Shown here: positions 57,216 through 64,000 of the stretch, piece by piece
Numbering within the stretch: position 1 is the first letter of the stretch
Layout of the letters: the number at the start of each line of letters is the position of its first letter
Source: Methylotenera sp.
GTDB lineage: Bacteria; Pseudomonadota; Gammaproteobacteria; Burkholderiales; Methylophilaceae
Length of the DNA: 64,000 bases
Assembly (NCBI RefSeq): GCF_029946165.1
Contig: NZ_JAQSDZ010000001.1
Coordinates: 352,442 to 416,441 of the forward strand
Reading direction: 5' to 3'
Translations under genes and position numbers: made by a program
Notes under the pieces: generated by a model
Databases searched by the model: none
Seen by the model: the letters and a program-made list of their open reading frames with translations, nothing else
What the model was told of the DNA's origin: nothing

Positions 57216-57854
57216 CTAAGCGTCTAGCAAACCACTGCGCATAGCAATCAGCGCGATTTCAGCCGAATTATTTGCATTCAATTTTTGTTTGATATTGTAA
57301 AGATGCGTACCTACAGTACGCGGACTTAAAAACAAAGTTTCGGCAATTTCATTAGTAGTTTTACCTTTTGCCAACGCCATAAACACTTCAAACTCGCGTG
57401 GTGACAGCACATCAACAGGATTTTGATCGCCTGACAATTGCTGTATCGCCATTTGTTGCGCGACACTTGCCTCTAAATACTTCTTACCAGTCGCGACTAT
57501 ACGAATGGCTTTAATCATCTCTTCAGCAGCACTGCGTTTAGTTAAATAACCCATCGCTCCAGCATTTAATACACGCTTAGGATGTACAGAATCTTCATGC
57601 GCGGACAGTACCAGAATTTTGGCTGAGCTATCTTTGGCTAAAATCCGCTCAATCGCCTCTAGGCCACCAATACCGGGCATTGTAATATCCATCACTACAA
57701 CATGAGGTTTAAACTCTACAAAACGCTGTATGGCCTGCTCGCCGCTCTCGGCCTCTGCGATGACTTTAATATCGGCATCTGACTCTAACAGCATCTTAAA
57801 CCCCATGCGCACTACGGCGTGATCGTCGACTAACATTACATTGATTAAGCTCAT
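57216..57854 (-). CDS. NarL/UhpA-type response regulator
   Basis: A 212-residue two-domain regulator. The receiver has LVDDHAVVRMGF, phospho-Asp in VVMDITMPGIGG and LTKRSA. The C-terminal LuxR-type helix-turn-helix contains LSPREFEVFMALAKGKTTNEIAETLFLSPRTVGTHLYNIKQKL. It follows the histidine kinase gene by about 40 bp and is its cognate partner. Targets are unknown. Confidence 0.95.
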   Translation of the reverse strand: MSLINVMLVDDHAVVRMGFKMLLESDADIKVIAEAESGEQAIQRFVEFKPHVVVMDITMPGIGGLEAIERILAKDSSAKILVLSAHEDSVHPKRVLNAGAMGYLTKRSAAEEMIKAIRIVATGKKYLEASVAQQMAIQQLSGDQNPVDVLSPREFEVFMALAKGKTTNEIAETLFLSPRTVGTHLYNIKQKLNANNSAEIALIAMRSGLLDA

Positions 57855-57895
57855 ATTTTATCCATTGTCTTTATTTTAATATTAGTTTTTAAAAC

Positions 57896-59257
57896 CTAAG
57901 CTAAGGCCTGCAATGCTTGCGGTATGTTAATGTAGAGAGTTGTTCCTTGATTCGGTTCAGAAGTGATAGTAAAACTACCATGAAAACCCTGCACTCGCTC
58001 GCGCATGCCTAGCAAACCAAAGTGTTGGGTTTGGTCAACCATTTCTATATTCATGCCCACCCCATTATCTTTAATCGTGAGTGCAATGTTAGCTATCTCA
58101 GTATTTTTGACATCAGCCAATACCGCCAACTTAATATCAATAATGCTTGCCTGCGCATGTTTCAGTGCATTATTAATAGCCTCTTGCACGATGCGATAAA
58201 TATTAATGTTCAGCGTCTCACCCAGCTTATCCAAATTACCTTCCAAGCTTAGATTAATTTTCATTTCTGGATGAAGATTTTGCCAATAATACACCGCATC
58301 CTTTAGTGTTTCAGAAAGCCCGAGGTTATCCAGCGCGCCTGGACGCAGTTTACGAACAATATTGTGCATACCGTCATAAATCTGATTGGCGGCTGAAACG
58401 ATTACTTGCGCATTACTTGAAATATCCGGGGATTTTTCTTTGGTCTTATTGGCAATGGCTACCGCAAATGTCTTAATCGCTGTCACATATTGACCTAGCT
58501 CATCATGCAATTCTCTGGCTAGACTTCGACGTTCATCTTCGATATGACTTTGAATAAGATGGGTTAATTGGCGATTTTCTTCTAACTGACGTTCAGCAGC
58601 GAGTGATTCTGCCATGCGATTTAGGCTATGCCCGATGCGATCAAATTCGGGCAAGGTGAAAGTGGGCAATCGTGTGCTTAAGTCGCCTTTTTCCATGAGG
58701 TTAATTGAGGCTAGAATACGATTTACAGGTCTAAGAGAATGGCTTAACAATGCATAAACTAAGACATTGAGCAGCACGAAAAAAATCAAACCGACCCACA
58801 TCAACTGACTAAAACCCGCCCAAGCTTCACGAATAGAACCTGCCGCACTTGATGAAACAACTAAAGCACCATAGCGGATTTTACGTACCACGGTCTCAGT
58901 TTTAGGGGCTACCAATTTAACAAACCATTCTGGCGGGAGAACATTAGTTTTAAAGGTAGATTCTGGCGATTCATAAAGTAGATTGCCGCGAATATCATAG
59001 AGCATGATATGGCTACTACGCACGTATCCCAAAGATTGCAGAAAGCTTTCTAATACCTTATGCGTCGGCCCGTATTCAGGGTTGAGCGCAGAACTGATAA
59101 TCACGGTATCAAGTAACTGCACCGTCACGCGGCTTGCTGCCTCTACGCGCTCACGAATAGAAATTCTGGTGTCGTTAACTAAAATAGTGCCCACAACCAA
59201 AATAAAGGCTAGCGAAAGCAGCGTAATCAATAAATTTAAACGGAATTTTAAGCTCAT
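57896..59257 (-). CDS. Sensor histidine kinase, NarX/UhpB (HisKA_3) type
   Basis: 453 residues with two membrane segments (about 8-27 and 150-172) around a periplasmic domain of about 120 residues. Then come a HAMP linker (HSLRPVNRILASINLMEKGDLSTRLP), the HisKA_3 phospho-His box SLARELHDELGQYVTAIKTF and an HATPase_c domain (NNALKHAQAS, DNGVGMN, GLLGMRERV). The periplasmic size and layout resemble MoxY-type sensors of methylotrophs, but I cannot prove that from sequence alone. It forms a pair with the downstream NarL-type regulator. Confidence 0.92.
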   Translation of the reverse strand: MSLKFRLNLLITLLSLAFILVVGTILVNDTRISIRERVEAASRVTVQLLDTVIISSALNPEYGPTHKVLESFLQSLGYVRSSHIMLYDIRGNLLYESPESTFKTNVLPPEWFVKLVAPKTETVVRKIRYGALVVSSSAAGSIREAWAGFSQLMWVGLIFFVLLNVLVYALLSHSLRPVNRILASINLMEKGDLSTRLPTFTLPEFDRIGHSLNRMAESLAAERQLEENRQLTHLIQSHIEDERRSLARELHDELGQYVTAIKTFAVAIANKTKEKSPDISSNAQVIVSAANQIYDGMHNIVRKLRPGALDNLGLSETLKDAVYYWQNLHPEMKINLSLEGNLDKLGETLNINIYRIVQEAINNALKHAQASIIDIKLAVLADVKNTEIANIALTIKDNGVGMNIEMVDQTQHFGLLGMRERVQGFHGSFTITSEPNQGTTLYINIPQALQALA

Positions 59258-59420
59258 AATAGTTATAAATTAGAGTTTAGTGAGTGTTATTGTCATGGCA
59301 AGTTAACATGTGTAGAGTTTAACAACATTAATTCAATCACCATATAGTGTTAATCACTAAACTTTATATGCAAACTTTCTATACAAACTTTGGATACAAA
59401 TCACCTGATACAAACGACAT

Positions 59421-60050
59421 ATGAAAACAGAATTCATCATAGAAGCAGCACTAGCGATTCAACAAACCATTTTAGCCAATGAAAGCACATTGGAGTCGCT
59501 AGACCGCGAAATTGGGGATGGCGATCACTACATTAATATGAAACGTGGTGCGACCACCGTTGCTGAAATGCAAGCCGATTTGGCGCCACTAAAACCTGAT
59601 GAAGCCTTAAATAAAATCGGCATGAAGCTACTCAGCACTATCGGCGGCGCTTCTGGGCCATTACTGGCGAGCTTTTTCATGAGCATGGCTAAAGTACTTA
59701 AAGAAAATGGCGATGAATCAAACTTAAAAATTGCCGCAGCTTTTGCTGGCGGCGTACAAGCTATTATTCAACGCGGCAAAGCTGGCATTGGTGAAAAAAC
59801 CATGCTGGATGTGCTAATTCCAGTTTCCAACGAATTTGTACTATTAGCCACGCAAAACTGCGATGTTAAGTTGATATGCGCAACACTCATCCACACTGCC
59901 GGACAAGGCATGCTTTCAACTAAAGACTTAATCGCCACCAAAGGCCGCGCTGCAGGCTTAGGTGAACGTGCAATTGGACATATAGATCCAGGCGCAAAAA
60001 GCTGTCAGTTAATGATAGAAACGGTATGTAAGTTAGCATTAGCAAAATAA
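59421..60050 (+). CDS. dhaL: Dihydroxyacetone kinase subunit DhaL
   Basis: The ADP/ATP-binding subunit of dihydroxyacetone kinase, 209 residues, all helical. The Mg-binding aspartates are in LDREIGDGDHYINMKRGA; the nucleotide lid includes GGASGPLLASFFMSM and GKAGIGEKTMLDVL. It precedes dhaK by 11 bp. A dhaM gene for the PTS phosphodonor is not present in the window, so the phosphoryl source (ATP exchange or a distant DhaM) is open. Confidence 0.93.
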   Translation: MKTEFIIEAALAIQQTILANESTLESLDREIGDGDHYINMKRGATTVAEMQADLAPLKPDEALNKIGMKLLSTIGGASGPLLASFFMSMAKVLKENGDESNLKIAAAFAGGVQAIIQRGKAGIGEKTMLDVLIPVSNEFVLLATQNCDVKLICATLIHTAGQGMLSTKDLIATKGRAAGLGERAIGHIDPGAKSCQLMIETVCKLALAK

Positions 60051-60061
60051 GGGGTAATCAC

Positions 60062-61066
60062 ATGAAAAAATTCATCAATAAGGTCGACAATATTTTAGTT
60101 GAAAGCCTATCTGGCTTTGCTAAAGCGCATGATGATTTGGTAGAACTTCACCTTGAAACTAACTTCTTAACACGTGCCAACAAGGCACAAAACAAAGTCG
60201 CCATTATCTCTGGCGGCGGCTCTGGACATGAACCACTTCATGCAGGTTACATTGGTTACGGCATGCTTGATGCTGCTTGCCCAGGCCACGTTTTCACCTC
60301 CCCAACCCCTGACCAAATGCTCATGGCGGCCGAAGCTGTGCATGCAGATAAAGGTATTTTATTTATTGTTAAAAATTACGCAGGTGACGTGATGAACTTT
60401 GAAATGGCAGCAGAAATGTTGCCGTTTGAACATGCCACAGTGTTAACAAGTGATGATTGCGCAGTGGTGAATAGCACTTACACCACAGGGCGCCGCGGTG
60501 TTGCTGGCACCGTGATTGTGGAAAAGTGTGTGGGTAGCTTGGCAGAAACTGGTGCTGACTTACAAGCTTGCAAAGCCCTAGGCGACAAAGTCAATAAGCG
60601 CACTGCTAGCATCGGCGTAGCACTCACCAGTTGTACCGTACCTGCGGCTGGGCGCCCTACTTTTGACATTAATGAGTCAGAAATTGAAATGGGCGTTGGT
60701 ATACACGGCGAACCTGGACGCAGGCGCGAAGCCATGCGCCCAGCCGATGAAATTATCGGCGATTGCGTTGAAGCGATTTTGATGGACTTTAAAACAAGAC
60801 AATTGCAGCCTACTAAAAAACATGAAGCCTTGCTACTTATTAACGGTTTTGGCGCAACGCCGCTAATGGAGCTTTACCTCATCTACAATACCGCCGCTAG
60901 ACTTTTCAACCTGCACAATCTTGAAATTTCACGTTCACTCGTTGGCAACTACACAACCGCTTTAGATATGGCCGGCGCTTCCATCACCTTGTGTTTATTG
61001 GACGATGAAATCAAACAACACTGGGATAGCCCAGTGCATACCGCCGCGTTGAGATGGGGTAAATAG
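60062..61066 (+). CDS. dhaK: Dihydroxyacetone kinase subunit DhaK
   Basis: It binds dihydroxyacetone through a hemiaminal to a histidine (MGVGIHGEPGRRREAM, about residue 218). The N-terminal phosphate region is ISGGGSGHEPLHAGYIG. The 334 residues are standard. AGGGG-type ribosome-binding bases lie in the 11-bp gap after dhaL. In a formaldehyde-assimilating bacterium the product, dihydroxyacetone phosphate, feeds central metabolism; the source of free dihydroxyacetone is unknown. Confidence 0.94.
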   Translation: MKKFINKVDNILVESLSGFAKAHDDLVELHLETNFLTRANKAQNKVAIISGGGSGHEPLHAGYIGYGMLDAACPGHVFTSPTPDQMLMAAEAVHADKGILFIVKNYAGDVMNFEMAAEMLPFEHATVLTSDDCAVVNSTYTTGRRGVAGTVIVEKCVGSLAETGADLQACKALGDKVNKRTASIGVALTSCTVPAAGRPTFDINESEIEMGVGIHGEPGRRREAMRPADEIIGDCVEAILMDFKTRQLQPTKKHEALLLINGFGATPLMELYLIYNTAARLFNLHNLEISRSLVGNYTTALDMAGASITLCLLDDEIKQHWDSPVHTAALRWGK

Positions 61067-61076
61067 GCGCTGTTAA

Positions 61077-61895
61077 CTAACTTAAGAACCTGCTTTTCAA
61101 TGCTTCTAAGTTAAGCTCTTTTAATATCGCCTCTAATCGCTCTTGTGCATTCTTGCGTGGCTGACCAGTGTATTTGGCAATAATCAGCTCATTTTTCATA
61201 GAATGCTCCCAACCGACTAACTCTGTTACCGTCAGTTGATAACCAGCGGCTTCTAGCTGTAAACAACGCAACACATTGGTGATTTGGCTGCCAAACTCTC
61301 GGGTGTGAATCGGGTGACGCCAAATTTCGCTTAGGGGCGTTTTGCCAAAGCTTTCATTTTTATGCTGACGTAACACCTCTGCCACTTCTGCCTGACAGCA
61401 AGGCACCAACACCATGTACTTGGCTTTCTTCTTTAGTCCAAACTGAATCGCATCATCCGTGGCGGTATTACAGGCATGCAGCGCTGTGACTATATCTACC
61501 GTGTCGGGCAAAGTATTAGAAGTAATGGATTCTTCCACACTTAAATGCTGAAAACCCATACGCTCAAAATGCAACTCTTCTGCAAGTTGGCGTGATTTTT
61601 CAACCAATTCAGCACGCGTTTCTATACCTACCACTTGCCCAGCGGCATGTTGTTTAAGCAATAAATCATACAAAATAAACCCCAAATACGACTTACCAGC
61701 ACCGTGATCGACCATGGTTGGATTGGGATTTTTTGCCAATACCTCATTAAACAACGGCTCAATAAAATTCACCAAATGGTAAACCTGTTTGAGCTTGCGA
61801 CGACTGTCTTGGTTAAGTTTCCCGTCACGCGTCAAGATATGCAGCGCTTTAAGTAGCTCGATAGATTGGTTAGGCTTTATTTCAGGTATTTGCAT
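61077..61895 (-). CDS. SAM-dependent methyltransferase (Methyltransf_32-like)
   Basis: 272 residues of a class I methyltransferase. The SAM loop is MVDHGAGKSYLGFILYDLL (about 80-98), followed by an acidic residue in VVGIETRAELV. VTALHACNTATDDAIQFGLKKKAKYMVLVPCCQ is the family hallmark shared with a group of probable RNA methyltransferases. The target is unknown. It is convergent with dhaK, with 10 bp between the genes. Confidence 0.85.
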   Translation of the reverse strand: MQIPEIKPNQSIELLKALHILTRDGKLNQDSRRKLKQVYHLVNFIEPLFNEVLAKNPNPTMVDHGAGKSYLGFILYDLLLKQHAAGQVVGIETRAELVEKSRQLAEELHFERMGFQHLSVEESITSNTLPDTVDIVTALHACNTATDDAIQFGLKKKAKYMVLVPCCQAEVAEVLRQHKNESFGKTPLSEIWRHPIHTREFGSQITNVLRCLQLEAAGYQLTVTELVGWEHSMKNELIIAKYTGQPRKNAQERLEAILKELNLEALKSRFLS

Positions 61896-62002
61896 GTGCG
61901 TATTTTAAGCCATAAACGCAAAACTAAAGATAAACTCAGATAAAAACTTGATTTGTAGTACTCAATGTTAAAATACGCTTCAATGCACCATATTTAATGC
62001 CT

Positions 62003-62126
62003 CGAAAATTAAAAAAGTCCAAGCAAAACGAGGCGCAAAATAATTTTAAGCACGCAGCATATGTTTTATATGTAAGTGATTAAAATTATTTTGCAACGAT
62101 GTGTTGTGACGAATTTTTTAATTTCG
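62003..62126. repeat. Nested palindromic element, copy B
   Basis: It has the same plan as copy A at 33.2 kb. Outer arms AATTAAAAAA (62007) and TTTTTTAATT (62114) lie within longer imperfect arms. Middle arms GCAAAATAATTTTAA (62035) and TTAAAATTATTTTGC (62080) pair perfectly over 15 bp. The inner hairpin is CATAT-GTTTT-ATATG (62058-62072). The linkers match copy A (GAGGCG, GCACGCAG, TAAGTGA, GCAACG...TGACGAA) while the stems have changed on both sides together. Confidence 0.85.
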
Positions 62127-62283
62127 TTTCATCATCAAGAGATGACGAGGCGACAAGCCGCAGACAGTACGACTAGTACGGCAAGCCAGTATTTGGCTTG
62201 TCCGTGGAATATACGAGCTAAAGCTAGTTATTCACACGCCAAGGCGCAGGCAACAAAGTCAGAATTGATGAGGAGATGAAATA
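62127..62283. repeat. Related nested-hairpin unit (possible copy C) next to copy B
   Basis: It directly follows copy B and precedes the RbgA gene. After TTTCATCATCAA and GAGGCG come GACAAGCC (62151), a small hairpin GTAC-GACTA-GTAC, and GGCTTGTC. A second nested hairpin (GAATA...AGCTAAAGCT...TATTC) and AAGGCGCAGGCAAC follow. The right end TTGATGAGGAGATGAAA is partly complementary to the left end and contains the GAGGAG ribosome-binding site of the next gene. The likeness to A and B is weaker, so the assignment is tentative. Confidence 0.5.
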
Positions 62284-62284
62284 A

Positions 62285-63229
62285 ATGGCAATCCAATGGT
62301 ATCCGGGTCACATGACCCAAGCACGCAAAAAAGCCGAAGAAACAATGGAATTTATGGACATTGTGATTGAGGTGCTGGATGCGCGCGTGCCTGAAGCGAG
62401 CCATAATCCCGTGATTAACGAAATGCGTTTATTTCGTCAGCGTCCTAACTTAAAAATACTCAACAAATCTGACTTAGCTGACCCTAAAGCCACCGAAGCT
62501 TGGCTAAATTACTTTAATCGCCAACCCAATACCAAAGCGGTTGCGCTTTCGTGTAAAAAACCTGGCGAAGCCAATAAAATTCTAAGACATTGTTTAGCGC
62601 TAACACCGCACCGTGGCTCACACTTAAAGCCATTGCGCATGATGATTATGGGCATTCCTAATGTGGGTAAATCAACGCTGATGAACGCCCTGCTTAACCG
62701 CCGTGTCGCCAAGGTGGGTGACGAGCCAGCCGTGACCAAAAGTCAGCAACGCTTTGACATTAGTGAAACCATGAGTATTACCGACACGCCCGGCATGATG
62801 TGGCCGAAAATTCAATACGAAAGCGACGGCTACATGCTGGCCGCCAGCCATGCGATTGGTCGCAATGCGGTGATTGATGAAGATGTGGCAATATTTCTAG
62901 CCGACAACTTACTTAAAACCTACCCTGCACTTATCAATGCACGCTACAAACTAGATACCATGAAACATGAAGGTGGATTTTTAGATGTGCTAAAAATGGA
63001 CGGTGTAGATTTACTCGAAGCCATTGCTAAACGTCGCTCATATAAACGCCACGATGGTTTATGGGATATGGAAAAAACTGCCGTGGCATTTTTAACCGAT
63101 TACCGTAGCGGCGCGATTGGCAGAATTAGCTTAGAGACGCCATTAAGCCGCAGCGAAATGATGCAAGCATTTGAGCCGAATGTTGTGGATGATGCGGCTT
63201 CTGATGTAAATGAGGACGAGACGAGTTAA
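62285..63229 (+). CDS. Ribosome biogenesis GTPase RbgA/YlqF family
   Basis: A circularly permuted GTPase of 314 residues. The opening AIQWYPGHMTQARKKAEE is the family signature. G4 (LNKSDLAD, about 60) precedes G1 ([15 protein letters not shown], about 122) and G3 (DTPGMMWPK), the permuted order. B. subtilis RbgA acts in late 50S assembly. Proteobacterial members are less studied. The ribosome-binding site GAGGAG lies inside the repeat unit upstream. Confidence 0.92.
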   Translation: MAIQWYPGHMTQARKKAEETMEFMDIVIEVLDARVPEASHNPVINEMRLFRQRPNLKILNKSDLADPKATEAWLNYFNRQPNTKAVALSCKKPGEANKILRHCLALTPHRGSHLKPLRMMIMGIPNVGKSTLMNALLNRRVAKVGDEPAVTKSQQRFDISETMSITDTPGMMWPKIQYESDGYMLAASHAIGRNAVIDEDVAIFLADNLLKTYPALINARYKLDTMKHEGGFLDVLKMDGVDLLEAIAKRRSYKRHDGLWDMEKTAVAFLTDYRSGAIGRISLETPLSRSEMMQAFEPNVVDDAASDVNEDETS

Positions 63230-63274
63230 TCTACCAAAAAGTTAGCAGTCACTTTAATTTTGATTAAATTAGGG

Positions 63275-63300
63275 AATCAATGGAGTCCGACCCATTGATT
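63275..63300. repeat. REP-like hairpin at the end of the exonuclease gene
   Basis: AATCAATGG and CCATTGATT pair perfectly around AGTCCGAC in the tail-to-tail gap between the RbgA gene and the exonuclease gene. The core GGAGTCCGACCC resembles ends of REP units seen near IS200-like (RAYT) transposases in other proteobacteria. It could equally serve as a bidirectional terminator. Confidence 0.5.
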
Positions 63301-63888
63301 TTAGAGTCTATGTTTACGTATATGATTAAGAAGGTAGGTTGAGCCATCCGCTTTTTTTTGTTGTAATGCTTCAATCATTACTAATGTGTCCGAAAGTGAA
63401 TTATGAATCACTGGCCTATTTAAACTAAAATGCTTAGAAATAGCATCTAAAGATCGCCCACCTATTTCGTCCGGCCAGTCAATATCCCTACATGAACAGC
63501 CCCAAGTTGGTTGAGCATCACTCATGAAGCTAAGCATACGTTTATCAAACGCTGCGTTATGAGCTACGATTAGATTTGCGACCTCAAACATGGTAACCAG
63601 CTCTTTAAGATCAAATTCTTTATTTTTCACTTGATAGTCTGATATTCCATGCACTTGATATGCGCCTTCAGTAATCACGCATGAAGGCTCTCTCAACCCA
63701 TAATATCTTGCAATTTCTTTCAATATTACGCCGTTTCTAGTATCCACTTCTGCCAATACAGCACCAACACTAATTGGCTGGTCACTTTTACTTAAACCAG
63801 TCGTCTCGGTATCAATAAACAAGATATTTACTATATTTGATAAGGGGTTAATTGAGACATTAATTCCAAAATCACTTCTTTTAGACAC
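63301..63888 (-). CDS. DEDDh 3'-5' exonuclease (DnaQ-like), possibly shortened at its N-terminus
   Basis: 195 residues with all exonuclease motifs: FIDTETTGL (ExoI, about 28), HNAAFDKRML (ExoII) and HNSLSDTLVM (ExoIII with the general-base His). It belongs to the RNase T/DnaQ superfamily and is not the PolIII epsilon subunit itself. The start is GTG. The same frame stays open upstream without any ATG/GTG/TTG to a TAG at 63979, and what looks like an IS end begins at 63948, so the natural N-terminus may have been cut by an insertion. The exact substrate is unknown. Confidence 0.82.
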   Translation of the reverse strand: MSKRSDFGINVSINPLSNIVNILFIDTETTGLSKSDQPISVGAVLAEVDTRNGVILKEIARYYGLREPSCVITEGAYQVHGISDYQVKNKEFDLKELVTMFEVANLIVAHNAAFDKRMLSFMSDAQPTWGCSCRDIDWPDEIGGRSLDAISKHFSLNRPVIHNSLSDTLVMIEALQQKKADGSTYLLNHIRKHRL

Positions 63889-63947
63889 TTGCTCTCTAAT
63901 TGTAACGCCAGTTTCAGCTATTCCATTCGCCTGTATGAAAAATTTAA

Positions 63948-64000
63948 GGGGCTGTAGTAGATTAGCATAAATGTTATGCTAAATAAATGAAGCTAAGTCA
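63948..64000 (+). mobile_element. Probable terminal end of an insertion sequence (IS1595/IS1016-like), cut by window edge
   Basis: GGGGCTGTAGTAGATTAGC at 63948 resembles from memory the terminal repeat of IS1016-type elements. It is followed by a short palindrome TAGCATAA-ATG-TTATGCTA (63963-63981) and by an ATG at 63987 that could start a transposase running out of the window. Only about 50 bp are visible, so the family is tentative. Confidence 0.4.

Noticed and set aside
1-64000. tRNA, rRNA, riboswitch or CRISPR features
   Set aside because: No T-loop/acceptor pattern, rRNA stretch, known riboswitch core or regularly spaced repeat was seen by eye; a tRNAscan-SE or Infernal run would settle it.

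Overview
The window looks like chromosome of a low-GC methylotrophic betaproteobacterium of the family Methylophilaceae, most like Methylotenera. Three things point there: a complete fhcBADC set for the methanofuran/tetrahydromethanopterin-linked formaldehyde oxidation route, a gene for formaldehyde-activating enzyme (Fae), and betaproteobacterial housekeeping synteny (ndk-rlmN-pilW-rodZ-ispG-hisS-yfgM-bamB-der and hfq-hflX-hflK). The species assignment is inference from gene content; no database was searched. I saw no rRNA, tRNA, CRISPR array or intact prophage.

Layout. 1-3.5 kb: hflK (cut by the window edge), hflX, hfq and gltX, all on minus. 3.7-5.4 kb: a 572-residue protein of unknown role with a PilZ-like C-terminus. 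5.5-12.3 kb: an RND tripartite efflux operon on minus (adaptor, pump, outer-membrane channel) with a divergent TetR/AcrR-type repressor and a perfect 17-bp inverted repeat between them. 12.4-14.9 kb: a small unknown protein, a flavodoxin-like protein with a divergent HxlR regulator, a structured GC-richer repeat and a DUF4124 protein. 14.9-21.9 kb: rimO, a ZIP metal transporter, a YgiD-like dioxygenase, pgeF, rluD, bamD and a bacterioferritin-like protein. 22.3-33.7 kb: a long minus-strand housekeeping run from ndk down to der, interrupted by two peptide-type ABC ATPases. 34.0-39.3 kb: the fhc operon, with an FMN-binding split-barrel protein between fhcA and fhcD. 39.3-45.4 kb: trhO, an unknown protein, a membrane class III adenylate cyclase, an isochorismatase-fold hydrolase, and an aldehyde dehydrogenase with its DUF779 partner. 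45.5-50.1 kb: cheR-cheD-cheB-cheY-cheZ directly downstream of a long-form fae. 50.5-54.2 kb: argD, argF, a small membrane protein and argG. 54.5-61.9 kb: a Rieske oxygenase, an EamA exporter, a lipoprotein, a NarL-type two-component pair, dhaL-dhaK and a methyltransferase. 62.3-64 kb: an RbgA-type GTPase, a DEDDh exonuclease and what looks like the end of an insertion sequence.

How the parts work together. Fae condenses formaldehyde with tetrahydromethanopterin. The Fhc complex later moves the oxidised C1 unit from formyl-tetrahydromethanopterin to methanofuran and releases formate. The aldehyde dehydrogenase and its DUF779 partner may deal with longer aldehydes, and dhaLK with dihydroxyacetone. 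The che genes use CheZ and CheD and depend on CheA, CheW and receptors encoded elsewhere. BamB, BamD, YfgM, RodZ and PilW serve the envelope.

The most unusual non-coding signal is a family of nested palindromes of about 123 bp, at 33.2 kb and 62.0 kb, with a related unit at about 62.13-62.28 kb. The stems differ between copies but still pair, and the linkers and inner hairpin are conserved. Other points worth a look are the flavin protein inside the fhc operon, the long Fae next to the chemotaxis genes, the split of der from hfq by about 20 kb, and the orphan ABC ATPases.
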